A DNA stretch of 64,000 bases from an uncultured Rikenellaceae bacterium (GTDB lineage: Bacteria > Bacteroidota > Bacteroidia > Bacteroidales > Rikenellaceae), in contig CAMLTW010000010.1 in NCBI GenBank assembly GCA_946486375.1, positions 29,643-93,642 of the forward strand, written 5' to 3'. The position numbers and the translations under genes were made by a program. How positions within the stretch are numbered: position 1 is the first letter of the stretch; every line of letters starts with the position of its first letter. A model generated the notes under the pieces. The model ran no database searches. It was not told where the DNA came from and saw nothing but the letters and a program-made list of their open reading frames with translations. Shown one piece after another: positions 36,568 through 43,406 of this stretch.

Positions 36568-36753
36568 TTATCCGCCGAACAGTTCTCCTAACTTTTTGAG
36601 GCGATGGTTCTGTACCCATTCAGCCATCCGGACCTGCATAGCCCATCGGTCGTCCGGCAACGAATCGGGATCCATATGGAGCACGGAGCGAATGAGAGCA
36701 TCACCTGTTAAAAGCCACCCAGCTTCCTTCTCCGTCTCAGTGCCCCTTAAAGC
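36568..36753 (-). CDS. Tail assembly chaperone, frameshift-extension frame (E'-like)
   Basis: A 61-codon open frame that begins directly at the -1 shift site of the upstream chaperone gene and ends at TAA 36568-36570. It encodes ALRGTETEKEAGWLLTGDAL, then a helical part with MDPDSLPDDRWAMQVRMAEW and ends KKLGELFGG. It has no ATG, GTG or TTG near its beginning (first ATG at codon 27), so translation by -1 frameshifting is the natural explanation, as for P2 E+E' and lambda G-GT. Confidence 0.75.
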   Translation of the reverse strand, partial: ALRGTETEKEAGWLLTGDALIRSVLHMDPDSLPDDRWAMQVRMAEWVQNHRLKKLGELFGG

Positions 36754-37064
36754 TTTTTTATCTCTCCGACCTTAATTTCCACGATTTCATTAATTTTTTG
36801 CGCCAACCCCATGAAGTAACGGTCTTCGGTACGCAGTGCTTCATCACCACCCAGCCAACAGTTCACCAATACTGTCTCGGCAAACTTAAAAGGATCGTTC
36901 TGACCGGCAACCGACGCCAGAGAAACGACCTGACGGGAAGGACGACGCAGGTAACCGATTTTATCGTCCACGGCATAACCGAAAATATCGCCATGCCGCT
37001 TTTTCCACTGTTCGATTTGTTCGGGTGCAACCTGCCCCGAAAGGGTTTGTTTCGTTGTGCTCAT
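36747..37064 (-). CDS. Tail assembly chaperone (E-like), with programmed -1 frameshift site
   Basis: A 105-residue protein that would bind the tape measure during tube assembly. It reads MSTTKQTLSGQVAPEQIEQW to KVGEIKKL and contains a helical region AETVLVNCWLGGDEALRTED. Its last codons ATA AAA AAG form the slippery heptamer A_AAA_AAG at 36753-36759; a -1 slip continues into the 61-residue extension, giving about 165 residues. GGAGAG lies just upstream and could act as an internal Shine-Dalgarno stimulator. An upstream ATG at 37139 overlaps the tube gene and is less likely. Confidence 0.8.
   Translation of the reverse strand: MSTTKQTLSGQVAPEQIEQWKKRHGDIFGYAVDDKIGYLRRPSRQVVSLASVAGQNDPFKFAETVLVNCWLGGDEALRTEDRYFMGLAQKINEIVEIKVGEIKKL
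36753..36759 (-). promoter_or_regulatory. Slippery heptamer A_AAA_AAG (programmed -1 frameshift)
   Basis: The heptamer is in the correct phase (ATA AAA AAG) four codons before the zero-frame stop, the same sequence as the dnaX site of E. coli. The -1 frame is open for 61 codons afterwards. Confidence 0.75.
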
Positions 37065-37110
37065 AATAAGAAGGTCTTTACAATTCAATGGTATTCTTGA
37101 ATATCTTTGT

Positions 37111-37551
37111 TTATTTAATTGCCGAAATGTCCTCTTCAATGTTCAGAGCTACGAACGGCATGGCATGCTCGCTGCCAGCGTCCCCTTGTTTCATCCCTTT
37201 TGGAAATTCAGAAAATGACGCACCGATGATCCTATCCATCGTAATAGGCAGCGTAGTTTCCGGGGTATAGCTGACCACGATGTCGATTTCACAGTCCAAC
37301 AAGTCTTTATAACCTTTTTCCCGTGCAGCACGGTTCATGGCGATCAACTCGCTTTGCGATACAGTAATTGTACCTTCATATGTTCTCTTCCCGTGCTGGA
37401 TACCGCGCGGGTCGCGTCCGGCACCATAAAGCACTTCTTTATCCTTTTTGGTTTTGTAATCAATTCCTTTCAGACCGACCACAAAGCGGCCCCACATAAA
37501 AACCTGGATGTCCCCGTAGGCGTATTCCTGTTCGTTGATAGTTATCTTCAT
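37111..37551 (-). CDS. Tail tube protein
   Basis: A 146-residue inner tube protein, the usual length for P2 FII or Mu gpM-type tubes. Visible features: MKITINEQEYAYGDIQVFMW, the HGKRTYEGTITVSQSEL beta hairpin and a C-terminal PITMDRIIGASFSEFPKGM with MPFVALNIEEDI strand, typical of the tube beta-barrel. It starts 6 bp after the sheath gene. One protein is expected to polymerise as hexameric rings inside the sheath. Confidence 0.82.
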   Translation of the reverse strand: MKITINEQEYAYGDIQVFMWGRFVVGLKGIDYKTKKDKEVLYGAGRDPRGIQHGKRTYEGTITVSQSELIAMNRAAREKGYKDLLDCEIDIVVSYTPETTLPITMDRIIGASFSEFPKGMKQGDAGSEHAMPFVALNIEEDISAIK

Positions 37552-37557
37552 GATTTT

Positions 37558-38736
37558 TTATTGTTTTAAAGCCGGATTATCAAATCCAAGTGTTACGTTG
37601 ATATCGCGCAAAATTCCTTTAGGCGTAATAAGGCAGTTGATTTTCATCTCCGACGTGGTAAGAATATCCTGGTCAGGATCGATATAAGCGGAAAAGCTGC
37701 TGATTTCATCCTTCATCCGGCTTCCAACCGCACTATCAATCATGCGTTCATAGGAAGCGCAAGCCGCTGCAGACAAGTGTCCCATCTCATCCGCTTCAAC
37801 GCTATCCAAGATTTCATCAATATAAGTTTCATAAACAATAAGGACGGCTTTGTCAATTACGCGTCCAAGGTTCAGATTGCTATAGTCATCCGAAAGAGGG
37901 GCCGCCATGGGATCGCCGTTCAAGTAGTATCCGTTTTTGCGGACGAACGTCCGATAAACAATGTATCCGGCTTCGTCAAGTGTTGGCAACAGGGTTTCGC
38001 ATTCCTCCGGAATCCTGCCATCGGTCAACCATCCTTCAGCAGTGACGGCTCCGGACTTAACCCGTCCCAACGAGTAGTTTACCGGCAGTCCGGCAGTTCG
38101 CCCCAATATTTGTCCGATAGCTGCTGTATGATTCTGCGGGTCGTCCGAGGCCATCACGAAACCCACCCGGCTGTACGTGCTTTCGCGGGGTTTGTAAAGA
38201 TGTTCTGTTGATCCATCCCACAACAAAGCCGGAAGTAGGCAACGAAAGGGAATTATTTTTTCAGCGTAGCTTTCAGCTACAGCTTGCACGGAAGCGGCCC
38301 CCGTGACTGCATCCTTGTCAATGCCGGTAGTTTCCGTATCGGCACTGTATCCGGCAGCTGGCAGTCGATTGAAACCGACCAACCGGATACGTCCTCTGGA
38401 ATAGTCAATAAGCTTGCGAATCGGAGCATCGGCCTCTATGGCGCCCATCTGCGAGAGGGTGGTTGCTGCCGGTACGACCAGTAAATACAATTCGGCACCA
38501 TCACCCGCTTCCCTGTAAAAGGCCAAGAGATCTTTGTATGCCAACGGATTGTTTTCCGCAGTGATACCGAGAATGGTCAGGTCGCGTGGAGATGAAAGTT
38601 GGTAGACTTTATTCAGTTCCAGTTTGTCCGCTACGGCTTCGCCGGTTACGATCAATCCGGTCACCCCGTCGTCGCCTCGTACTACACGCCCGAGCGAACC
38701 GTTTTTGAGTTGAATGTGAATGTTTGGTAATGCCAT
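37558..38736 (-). CDS. Contractile tail sheath protein (DUF2586-like)
   Basis: A 392-residue sheath subunit, first gene of the tail operon. The protein starts MALPNIHIQLKNGSLGRVV after AAGGA; a longer TTG-initiated reading (24 extra residues) is open but lacks a ribosome site. Blocks such as FVRKNGYYLNGDPMAAPLSD and YSNLNLGRVIDKAVLIVYET (the sheath domain that carries the conserved arginine and lysine handshakes) and the C-terminal INCLITPKGILRDINVTLGF identify the DUF2586-type sheath of Bacteroidetes and Mu-like phages. Its presence makes the particle contractile. Confidence 0.87.
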   Translation of the reverse strand: MALPNIHIQLKNGSLGRVVRGDDGVTGLIVTGEAVADKLELNKVYQLSSPRDLTILGITAENNPLAYKDLLAFYREAGDGAELYLLVVPAATTLSQMGAIEADAPIRKLIDYSRGRIRLVGFNRLPAAGYSADTETTGIDKDAVTGAASVQAVAESYAEKIIPFRCLLPALLWDGSTEHLYKPRESTYSRVGFVMASDDPQNHTAAIGQILGRTAGLPVNYSLGRVKSGAVTAEGWLTDGRIPEECETLLPTLDEAGYIVYRTFVRKNGYYLNGDPMAAPLSDDYSNLNLGRVIDKAVLIVYETYIDEILDSVEADEMGHLSAAACASYERMIDSAVGSRMKDEISSFSAYIDPDQDILTTSEMKINCLITPKGILRDINVTLGFDNPALKQ

Positions 38737-38953
38737 ATTATTTCCTTTTAAGATGATGGTTATTTTTTCATTTTCCTCGAAGCTTCTTTCGGCCTTTTTT
38801 GCTGACAATTGAGGAAAAGCCGAAGGCTTGCATTTTTCTTACCGTGGCAATGACAGCCTGATTCCACCTGCTTGTTTTCAGCTTCGGCGAATTTCTCGGA
38901 GCTTCGCTGGGATTTTAGCCTGTTCGACGTGTTGAGCAGCGATCTTTTCGTTG

Positions 38954-38987
38954 CAAACATACATTCAGTAAAAGCCGCAAACAAAAA
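38954..38987 (-). promoter_or_regulatory. Predicted promoter of the tail operon
   Basis: On the minus strand TTTTTG (38982-38987) and TATGTTTG (38954-38961) are spaced by 20 bp. The transcript would carry a leader of about 210 nt before the sheath start. The whole intergenic stretch 38737-39167 contains this promoter and the palindrome at 38983-39013; no gene is evident. Confidence 0.6.
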
Positions 38988-39013
38988 CAGTGTCAAGGTA
39001 TAGCACTGTTTTT
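38983..39013. promoter_or_regulatory. Inverted repeat overlapping the -33 box of the tail promoter
   Basis: AAAAACAGTG and CACTGTTTTT are perfect 10-bp arms separated by 11 bp. The left arm overlaps the predicted -33 element, so a repressor or activator binding here could control the tail operon. A bidirectional terminator is the alternative, because of the A and T runs. Confidence 0.55.
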
Positions 39014-39167
39014 CATTCTTCTGCCTATGCTTCCCCATATTTGCACGAAGAAAGGAAAGGAGGATTCCGACAGACACTTGCATCTTGAACCGGTAGAGCA
39101 AAGGAAATGTGATCGTTCGTCCAAAACATGCTCCTTTCAAGATTAAACCTTTAATACAAACTCAATT

Positions 39168-39635
39168 ATGTTTAAGAATGTTCTGTTTGCCGTACAGGAA
39201 GCACTTGCGAATGTGCCTGGTGTCGCATACATCGCCAAGGATTGGGGACAACTGGACGTTTACACGGATGCTCCTCCAGTAGAGTTTCCTTGCGTGCTGA
39301 TTGATGTCCAAATGGCCAACTATGCCGACCGGGGGCGACATTCTCAGCAGGGCGAAGCTTTTCTCATCATTCGGGTAGCGGTCGACAAGCCTGTGAACGC
39401 ATTTGCAGGCGATCCTCCTTTTCTTATTTTTGACTTGTTGACCGACATTTACAAGGTCTTACAAGGTCTTTCCGGAACGGCTTTTTCCAGGCTTACCCGC
39501 ACCAAACTACGAAAGACGGTACACACCAACGCCATTCGGGAAACGGTCATGACCTTCCGCTTCGGATTCGTAGACGATTCAGCCCTGCTGCGGATGCATC
39601 CCATCACCGCGGGCGCCCACATCATACTCAGATGA
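39168..39635 (+). CDS. Tail terminator / completion-like protein (gp37-like), divergent
   Basis: A 155-residue protein on the opposite strand to the tail operon. The fold suggested by MFKNVLFAVQEALANVPGV, a beta core (FPCVLIDVQMANYADRG, AFLIIRVAVDKP) and a C-terminal strand pair resembles tail terminator or completion proteins such as Mu gp37/DUF1834, which cap the tube and sheath. In Mu-type phages the equivalent gene precedes the sheath in the same direction, so its inversion is odd. It ends before a strong terminator. Start and family moderately sure; function inferred. Confidence 0.6.
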   Translation: MFKNVLFAVQEALANVPGVAYIAKDWGQLDVYTDAPPVEFPCVLIDVQMANYADRGRHSQQGEAFLIIRVAVDKPVNAFAGDPPFLIFDLLTDIYKVLQGLSGTAFSRLTRTKLRKTVHTNAIRETVMTFRFGFVDDSALLRMHPITAGAHIILR

Positions 39636-39671
39636 AAACGAAAAGGCCCCCAGTAGGGGGCCTTTTCGTTT
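39636..39671. terminator. Strong bidirectional terminator
   Basis: A perfect 16-bp stem AAACGAAAAGGCCCCC/GGGGGCCTTTTCGTTT with loop AGTA lies between convergent genes 39168 and 39671. Confidence 0.92.
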
Positions 39672-39886
39672 CAATCGAATAGATCAGGCTCCAATTTCCC
39701 AGTACCATCCCGTTCCTCTCGGAGCCATTTTAGATAAGTTCGATACTCGATGTGGAACAAATCACGAATATGTTTTTGCCATACCCACCGGTGACACCTG
39801 TCTTGGCGCCCCGGCTCATAGTACTGTCGAGTAATTTCCAGAGCTTGACGGCGTTTCAGAAGGTGATTTTTGTTGTTATATGCCAT
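39671..39886 (-). CDS. Small basic protein, HTH-like, unknown
   Basis: A 71-residue protein, strongly basic, with a helix-rich sequence (HLLKRRQALEITRQYYE, RWVWQKHIRDLFHIEYRTYLKWLREE split as RWVWQKHIRDLF and HIEYRTYLKWL) that resembles a helix-turn-helix in the second half. Similar short proteins occur in phage-derived regions of Bacteroides as I recall. It could be the local regulator for the palindrome near 39.0 kb, which is speculation. It converges on the tail terminator-like gene. Confidence 0.55.
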   Translation of the reverse strand: MAYNNKNHLLKRRQALEITRQYYEPGRQDRCHRWVWQKHIRDLFHIEYRTYLKWLREERDGTGKLEPDLFD

Positions 39887-39952
39887 GGGAAAACAATATG
39901 AATTCGTTAGAAGGTATTTACAATTACATGTTTATACGGATACTTGGCTCCC

Positions 39953-39982
39953 GGCTATTTTTCCTGCCAGAGAAAAATAGCC
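39953..39982. terminator. Perfect 11-bp hairpin, terminator-like
   Basis: GGCTATTTTTC and GAAAAATAGCC with an 8-nt loop are followed by TTTTCG. The whole 39887-40421 stretch is A+T-rich; besides this hairpin, a CAGTATA/TATACTG pair and a TGCTCCGA/TCGGAGCA pair near 40250-40275, I see no supportable gene. Confidence 0.5.
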
Positions 39983-40421
39983 TTTTCGAGTCGAACAGGT
40001 TTTCTTCCGGATCGTATCCATAGTATCTCCGATTACAAATCGTCGGGAAAGATATGTCTTCCATTCAGTATATTTTTTCTACAGTTGTATACTGAAAAAC
40101 TATCTACTACTTTTTTATCAGGATTTATACGAGATTATATGAACCGAAAGGGCTTCTTCTGTCAAGGATATCCTTTACCGTTAGACTGTCAAGCTTCTTT
40201 TAAAGCTTTTGTTGCTTGTGTGGGATTTTAAAATAACAATAGCTTGGTTGCTCCGACTTGCTTTCGGAGCATCATCACAAGGAATCCAAGACGGGAAAGC
40301 ACAGAGCGAGCAACATAAGAATGAAACTGTTGCCCTTATGACTATCTCTCTATAAGAAATCTCTGAAACGAATCTTTTAAATCTGGAACACACGGTTCCC
40401 CGACAAAACAAGGATATACTT

Positions 40422-40526
40422 TTAAAACAAAGTCCGGAAACCGGGCCGGATGCAGAAACCGATGCGGATCATAGACGTATAGCGGTCGTAATCGAGCAGG
40501 CTTTCCCCGTAGCCGTTATAATACTG
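40422..40526 (-). repeat. Right copy of 105-bp direct repeat (3' end of intact pldA)
   Basis: Contains the last 35 codons of pldA including the stop. Its partner is at 27074-27178 in the same orientation; three synonymous differences separate them. Confidence 0.92.
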
Positions 40527-41366
40527 GAAGAAGACGTACTGATTGGCCGGCAGGTTGATCTTGTACCCCGCTTCCAGAGTGGTGTTGATCCGCATGAAAC
40601 GCTTGCGGGGCTGGAGCACCGCCGTCAACCAGAACCGCTGATCCCGGCTCTGGTAATTGAGGCTCACGTACCCGATCCCCCGGTATTTCAAGATATTTTT
40701 GTTCTCGCTCGCCACCAGAAACGGGAGCCACAGTTTCATGGAAAAAAAGAGCCTCGGATTGAAAAGATAGGTTCCGTAAGCGGACAGAAAATTCCAACTC
40801 CGGGACTCCGAAGAATCCCTGCCGTTGGATTCGTGTTCGAGAGACGCGATGAGAATCCCGCGCAATTCATTGTCTCCGATTAAAAATTTACCCAGACTGA
40901 GCGAAGGGTTGAAATTGACATCTCGGAACGGTGCGGAATTCTGGTAAACGTTCCAGAAACAATTCTGGGTGTAAGTCAGGAAAAGGAAAGTCTTCCCCGG
41001 AAGGATGCTTTGCGTCAACCGCTGTCGCAGGCTGATCTGGAATCGGACATCCGCGCTGCGCTTGGTAATCCGGTGGTTGGTCGGAACGCCTGTCACGAAA
41101 TAATTGTTTCTGTAAATTCCGAAACTGGGCACTTCGTCCGCCATCCGCAGCACGCTGTCCTCCTGCACGCGGTAATAGGCGTGGTGCTGCAACGGAACCG
41201 CCGCCAGTTTTTCCCGCTGTTCCAGCAGCGTATCGGCCAGCTGCGCCCGCAAAACGTTTCCCGTTCCGCACAAAAAAAACGTCAATGCCAGCACGCATCC
41301 GACACGATGTCTGTTCCGACGATTTTCAACCGTATTTTTACCGTTCATCCCGTCTTGAAATTTCAT
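40422..41366 (-). CDS. pldA: Outer-membrane phospholipase A
   Basis: An OMPLA-type outer-membrane phospholipase of 314 residues. The signal sequence is near residues 18-42 after a basic start. The catalytic residues are conserved: H178 and S180 in EHESNGRDS and N192 twelve residues after the serine, the same spacing as H142, S144 and N156 in E. coli. Several C-terminal beta strands (KYRGIGYVSLNYQSR, TTLEAGYKINL, SMIRIGFCIRPGFRTLF) end in an aromatic residue, as OMPs do. The start MKFQDG was chosen over upstream ATGs that lack a signal context; MNGKNT at 41348 is an alternative. The tail island lies directly at its 3' end. Confidence 0.88.
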   Translation of the reverse strand: MKFQDGMNGKNTVENRRNRHRVGCVLALTFFLCGTGNVLRAQLADTLLEQREKLAAVPLQHHAYYRVQEDSVLRMADEVPSFGIYRNNYFVTGVPTNHRITKRSADVRFQISLRQRLTQSILPGKTFLFLTYTQNCFWNVYQNSAPFRDVNFNPSLSLGKFLIGDNELRGILIASLEHESNGRDSSESRSWNFLSAYGTYLFNPRLFFSMKLWLPFLVASENKNILKYRGIGYVSLNYQSRDQRFWLTAVLQPRKRFMRINTTLEAGYKINLPANQYVFFQYYNGYGESLLDYDRYTSMIRIGFCIRPGFRTLF

Positions 41367-41390
41367 GTTTACGCCCATCCCGCGGAGAAA

Positions 41391-41420
41391 GAAAAACCGC
41401 CCGGAAAGGCTCCGGGCGGT
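41391..41420 (-). terminator. Terminator after glmS
   Basis: The stem ACCGCCCGGA/TCCGGGCGGT is followed on the minus strand by a short T-run, about 53 bp past the glmS stop and just upstream of pldA. Confidence 0.75.
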
Positions 41421-41472
41421 CTGGTGTGGTATCGTAATCAACAAATGATTCATGTTCCTGTATATCGTCATA

Positions 41473-43317
41473 TCATTCCACCGTAACCGATTTGGCAAGG
41501 TTCCGGGGCTGGTCCACATTCGCTCCTTTATTCACGGCAATGTAGTACGCCAACAACTGCAACGGTATCGCCGAAACCAGCGGAGCGAAATTCTCCACCA
41601 TCCGCGGCACTTCGATGCAGTAATCCGCCAGATTCCGAACGATGGTGTCCCCTTCCGTCACGATGGCGATCACCCGTCCCTTCCGGGCCTTGATTTCCTG
41701 GATGTTGCTGATGGTCTTCTCGTAAATGCTGTCCGTCGTAGCGATCGCCACCACCGGCATCTCGGTGTCGATCAGTGCGATCGGCCCGTGCTTCATTTCC
41801 GCTGCCGGATAACCTTCGGCATGGATGTAGGAAATTTCCTTGAGCTTCAAAGCGCCCTCCAGCGCAGCAGGGTAATTGTATCCCCGTCCCAGATAAATGA
41901 AGTTATGGGCATATGTGAAAATCTTGGACAAATCCCGGATTTGCGCATCCTGTTCCAGCACCCGGCGCATCTTTTCCGGAACGCTGCTCAGTTCTCCGAT
42001 CAGTTCCCGATAGTACTCGGGAGCAATCGTTTGCCGGTATTTGGCAATCGTTAGAGCCAGCATCGACAGCACCGTCACCTGTCCGGTGAACGCCTTGGTG
42101 GAAGCCACCCCGATTTCCGGCCCCACATGTATGTAAGACCCCGTATCCGTGGCCCGCGCGATGGATGAGCCGATTACGTTGCAAATACCGTAAATAAATG
42201 CCCCGTGTTCCCGCGCCAGTTCCACGGCGGCCAACGTATCGGCCGTTTCTCCCGACTGGGAAATGGCTATGACGATATCGTCCGGTCGGATCACGGGATT
42301 CCGGTACCGGAATTCCGAAGCATATTCCACTTCCACCGGAATCCGGCATAAATCCTCAATCAGGTGTTCCCCGATAAGGGCGGCATGCCACGAGGTACCG
42401 CAGGCCACGATGATGATCCGCTGCGCATTCAGGAAACGCTCCCTGTTATCCAGCACGCCGGATAAAATCACATCGGTCCCTTCCACGTTGATCCTGCCAC
42501 GAATGCAGTCCACGATGGTCTGGGGCTGTTCGTTGATCTCCTTGAGCATGAAATGCGGGTATCCCCCTTTTTCCAGCTGGCTCAGGCTCATTTCCAGCGT
42601 ATGGATTTCCGGCGTCTTTTCGATATCGTGCAGATTGATGATCCGCAACGGTTCATCGCGACGGATGACGGCAATTTCCTCGTCCTTGATATAGACCACC
42701 TGATCGGTGTATTCGATGATGGGCGTGGCGTCCGAAGCGAGAAAAAATTCGTCTTTCCCGATGCCGACCACCAGCGGGCTGCTCTTGCGCGCCGCAATGA
42801 TCTGGTCGGGATTCCCCCGCTCGACGACCGCAATGGCATAGGCCCCGATCACTTCCCGCAACGCGATCTGCACGGCATGACGCAAATCGACCTTGTTGGT
42901 CTTCTTGACGTATTCGATGAATTGCACCAGCACTTCGGTATCGGTACAGCTGCGGAACGTATAACCGTTATCCAGCAATACCTGTTTGAGCAACATGTAA
43001 TTTTCGATGATACCGTTGTGAATCAGCGCCAGCGATTCGCTTTGGGAATAATGGGGATGCGCGTTGACATCGTTCGGTTCGCCGTGCGTCGCCCAGCGGG
43101 TATGCGCGATGCCCACCGTCCCGGAAACATCGTGCTGCGAAACCATCTGTTCCAGGTTGGCGACTTTCCCTTTCGTTTTATAAACGTGCAACTCTTTGTC
43201 TTCGCTGATGAGCGCCACGCCGGCGCTGTCGTATCCCCGGTATTCCAACCGGTGCAGTCCTTTAATCAATACCGGATAGGCATCCCTTTTCCCGATATAA
43301 CCGACGATTCCGCACAT
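41473..43317 (-). CDS. glmS: Glutamine-fructose-6-phosphate aminotransferase (isomerizing)
   Basis: Makes glucosamine-6-phosphate for murein and LPS. The 614-residue protein begins MCGIVGYIGKRDAYPVLIKGL; Cys2 becomes the N-terminal nucleophile of the glutaminase domain (YRGYDSAG, HTRWATHGEPN). Two SIS sugar-isomerase domains follow (ACGTSWHAALIGEH, SQSGETADT, GRGYNYPAALEGALKLKEIS), and it ends with the canonical DQPRNLAKSVTVE. A promoter is at 43359-43392. No glmS ribozyme is expected in this phylum, and none was evident in the 5' leader of about 30 nt. Confidence 0.97.
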   Translation of the reverse strand: MCGIVGYIGKRDAYPVLIKGLHRLEYRGYDSAGVALISEDKELHVYKTKGKVANLEQMVSQHDVSGTVGIAHTRWATHGEPNDVNAHPHYSQSESLALIHNGIIENYMLLKQVLLDNGYTFRSCTDTEVLVQFIEYVKKTNKVDLRHAVQIALREVIGAYAIAVVERGNPDQIIAARKSSPLVVGIGKDEFFLASDATPIIEYTDQVVYIKDEEIAVIRRDEPLRIINLHDIEKTPEIHTLEMSLSQLEKGGYPHFMLKEINEQPQTIVDCIRGRINVEGTDVILSGVLDNRERFLNAQRIIIVACGTSWHAALIGEHLIEDLCRIPVEVEYASEFRYRNPVIRPDDIVIAISQSGETADTLAAVELAREHGAFIYGICNVIGSSIARATDTGSYIHVGPEIGVASTKAFTGQVTVLSMLALTIAKYRQTIAPEYYRELIGELSSVPEKMRRVLEQDAQIRDLSKIFTYAHNFIYLGRGYNYPAALEGALKLKEISYIHAEGYPAAEMKHGPIALIDTEMPVVAIATTDSIYEKTISNIQEIKARKGRVIAIVTEGDTIVRNLADYCIEVPRMVENFAPLVSAIPLQLLAYYIAVNKGANVDQPRNLAKSVTVE

Positions 43318-43358
43318 CTGACAGTACTCTTTTTGTTCTTCCGACTAAATTTATCCGA

Positions 43359-43392
43359 CAAAGATAAGACAATCCCCGAATATCCGGCAAAA
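43359..43392 (-). promoter_or_regulatory. Predicted glmS promoter
   Basis: On the minus strand TTTTG (43388-43392) and TATCTTTG (43359-43366) are spaced by 21 bp; the -7 box begins 42 bp upstream of glmS. Confidence 0.65.
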
Positions 43393-43406
43393 CGGGCCGG
43401 ATTCGG

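Larger units (their letters stand above)
27074..40526. mobile_element. Headless contractile-tail island integrated at the 3' end of pldA
   Basis: The island is bounded by a 105-bp direct repeat of the pldA 3' end and is visibly richer in A+T than its surroundings. It holds a P2/Mu-type contractile tail operon on the minus strand, one divergent tail-completion-like gene, a small HTH-like protein gene and a lipoprotein gene. I saw no capsid, portal, terminase, protease, integrase, transposase, repressor, holin or endolysin. This fits a tailocin (phage-tail-like bacteriocin) or a reduced prophage. Deleting one repeat unit with the island restores a compact cgh-pldA convergent pair. Confidence 0.75.

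Noticed and set aside
36286..36591. Plus-strand frame of 101 codons between tape measure and chaperone genes
   Set aside because: It lies antisense to the operon, overlaps the start of the tape measure and the end of the chaperone extension, and has no family features.
38760..39140. Minus-strand frame of 126 codons between the sheath gene and the divergent gene
   Set aside because: It contains the predicted tail promoter and the inverted repeat, has cysteine- and lysine-rich composition unlike the neighbours, no good ribosome site and no recognisable domain.
27357..39886. Extracellular contractile injection system (Afp/MAC type) or type VI secretion
   Set aside because: No AAA+ ATPase, tail-capping protein set, multiple sheath/tube paralogues, PAAR protein or toxin cargo was found; the single sheath and tube with E/E' frameshift chaperones are phage-tail features.
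39944..40231. Plus-strand frame of 95 codons in the A+T-rich edge of the island
   Set aside because: It runs through a perfect hairpin, shows no domain or ribosome site, and its composition is that of non-coding A+T-rich DNA.
27074..40526. Mu-like transposable prophage as explanation of the island
   Set aside because: Tail proteins resemble Mu-type ones, but Mu makes 5-bp target duplications and needs MuA/MuB-type genes; here the flanks are a 105-bp gene-end duplication and no transposase is present.
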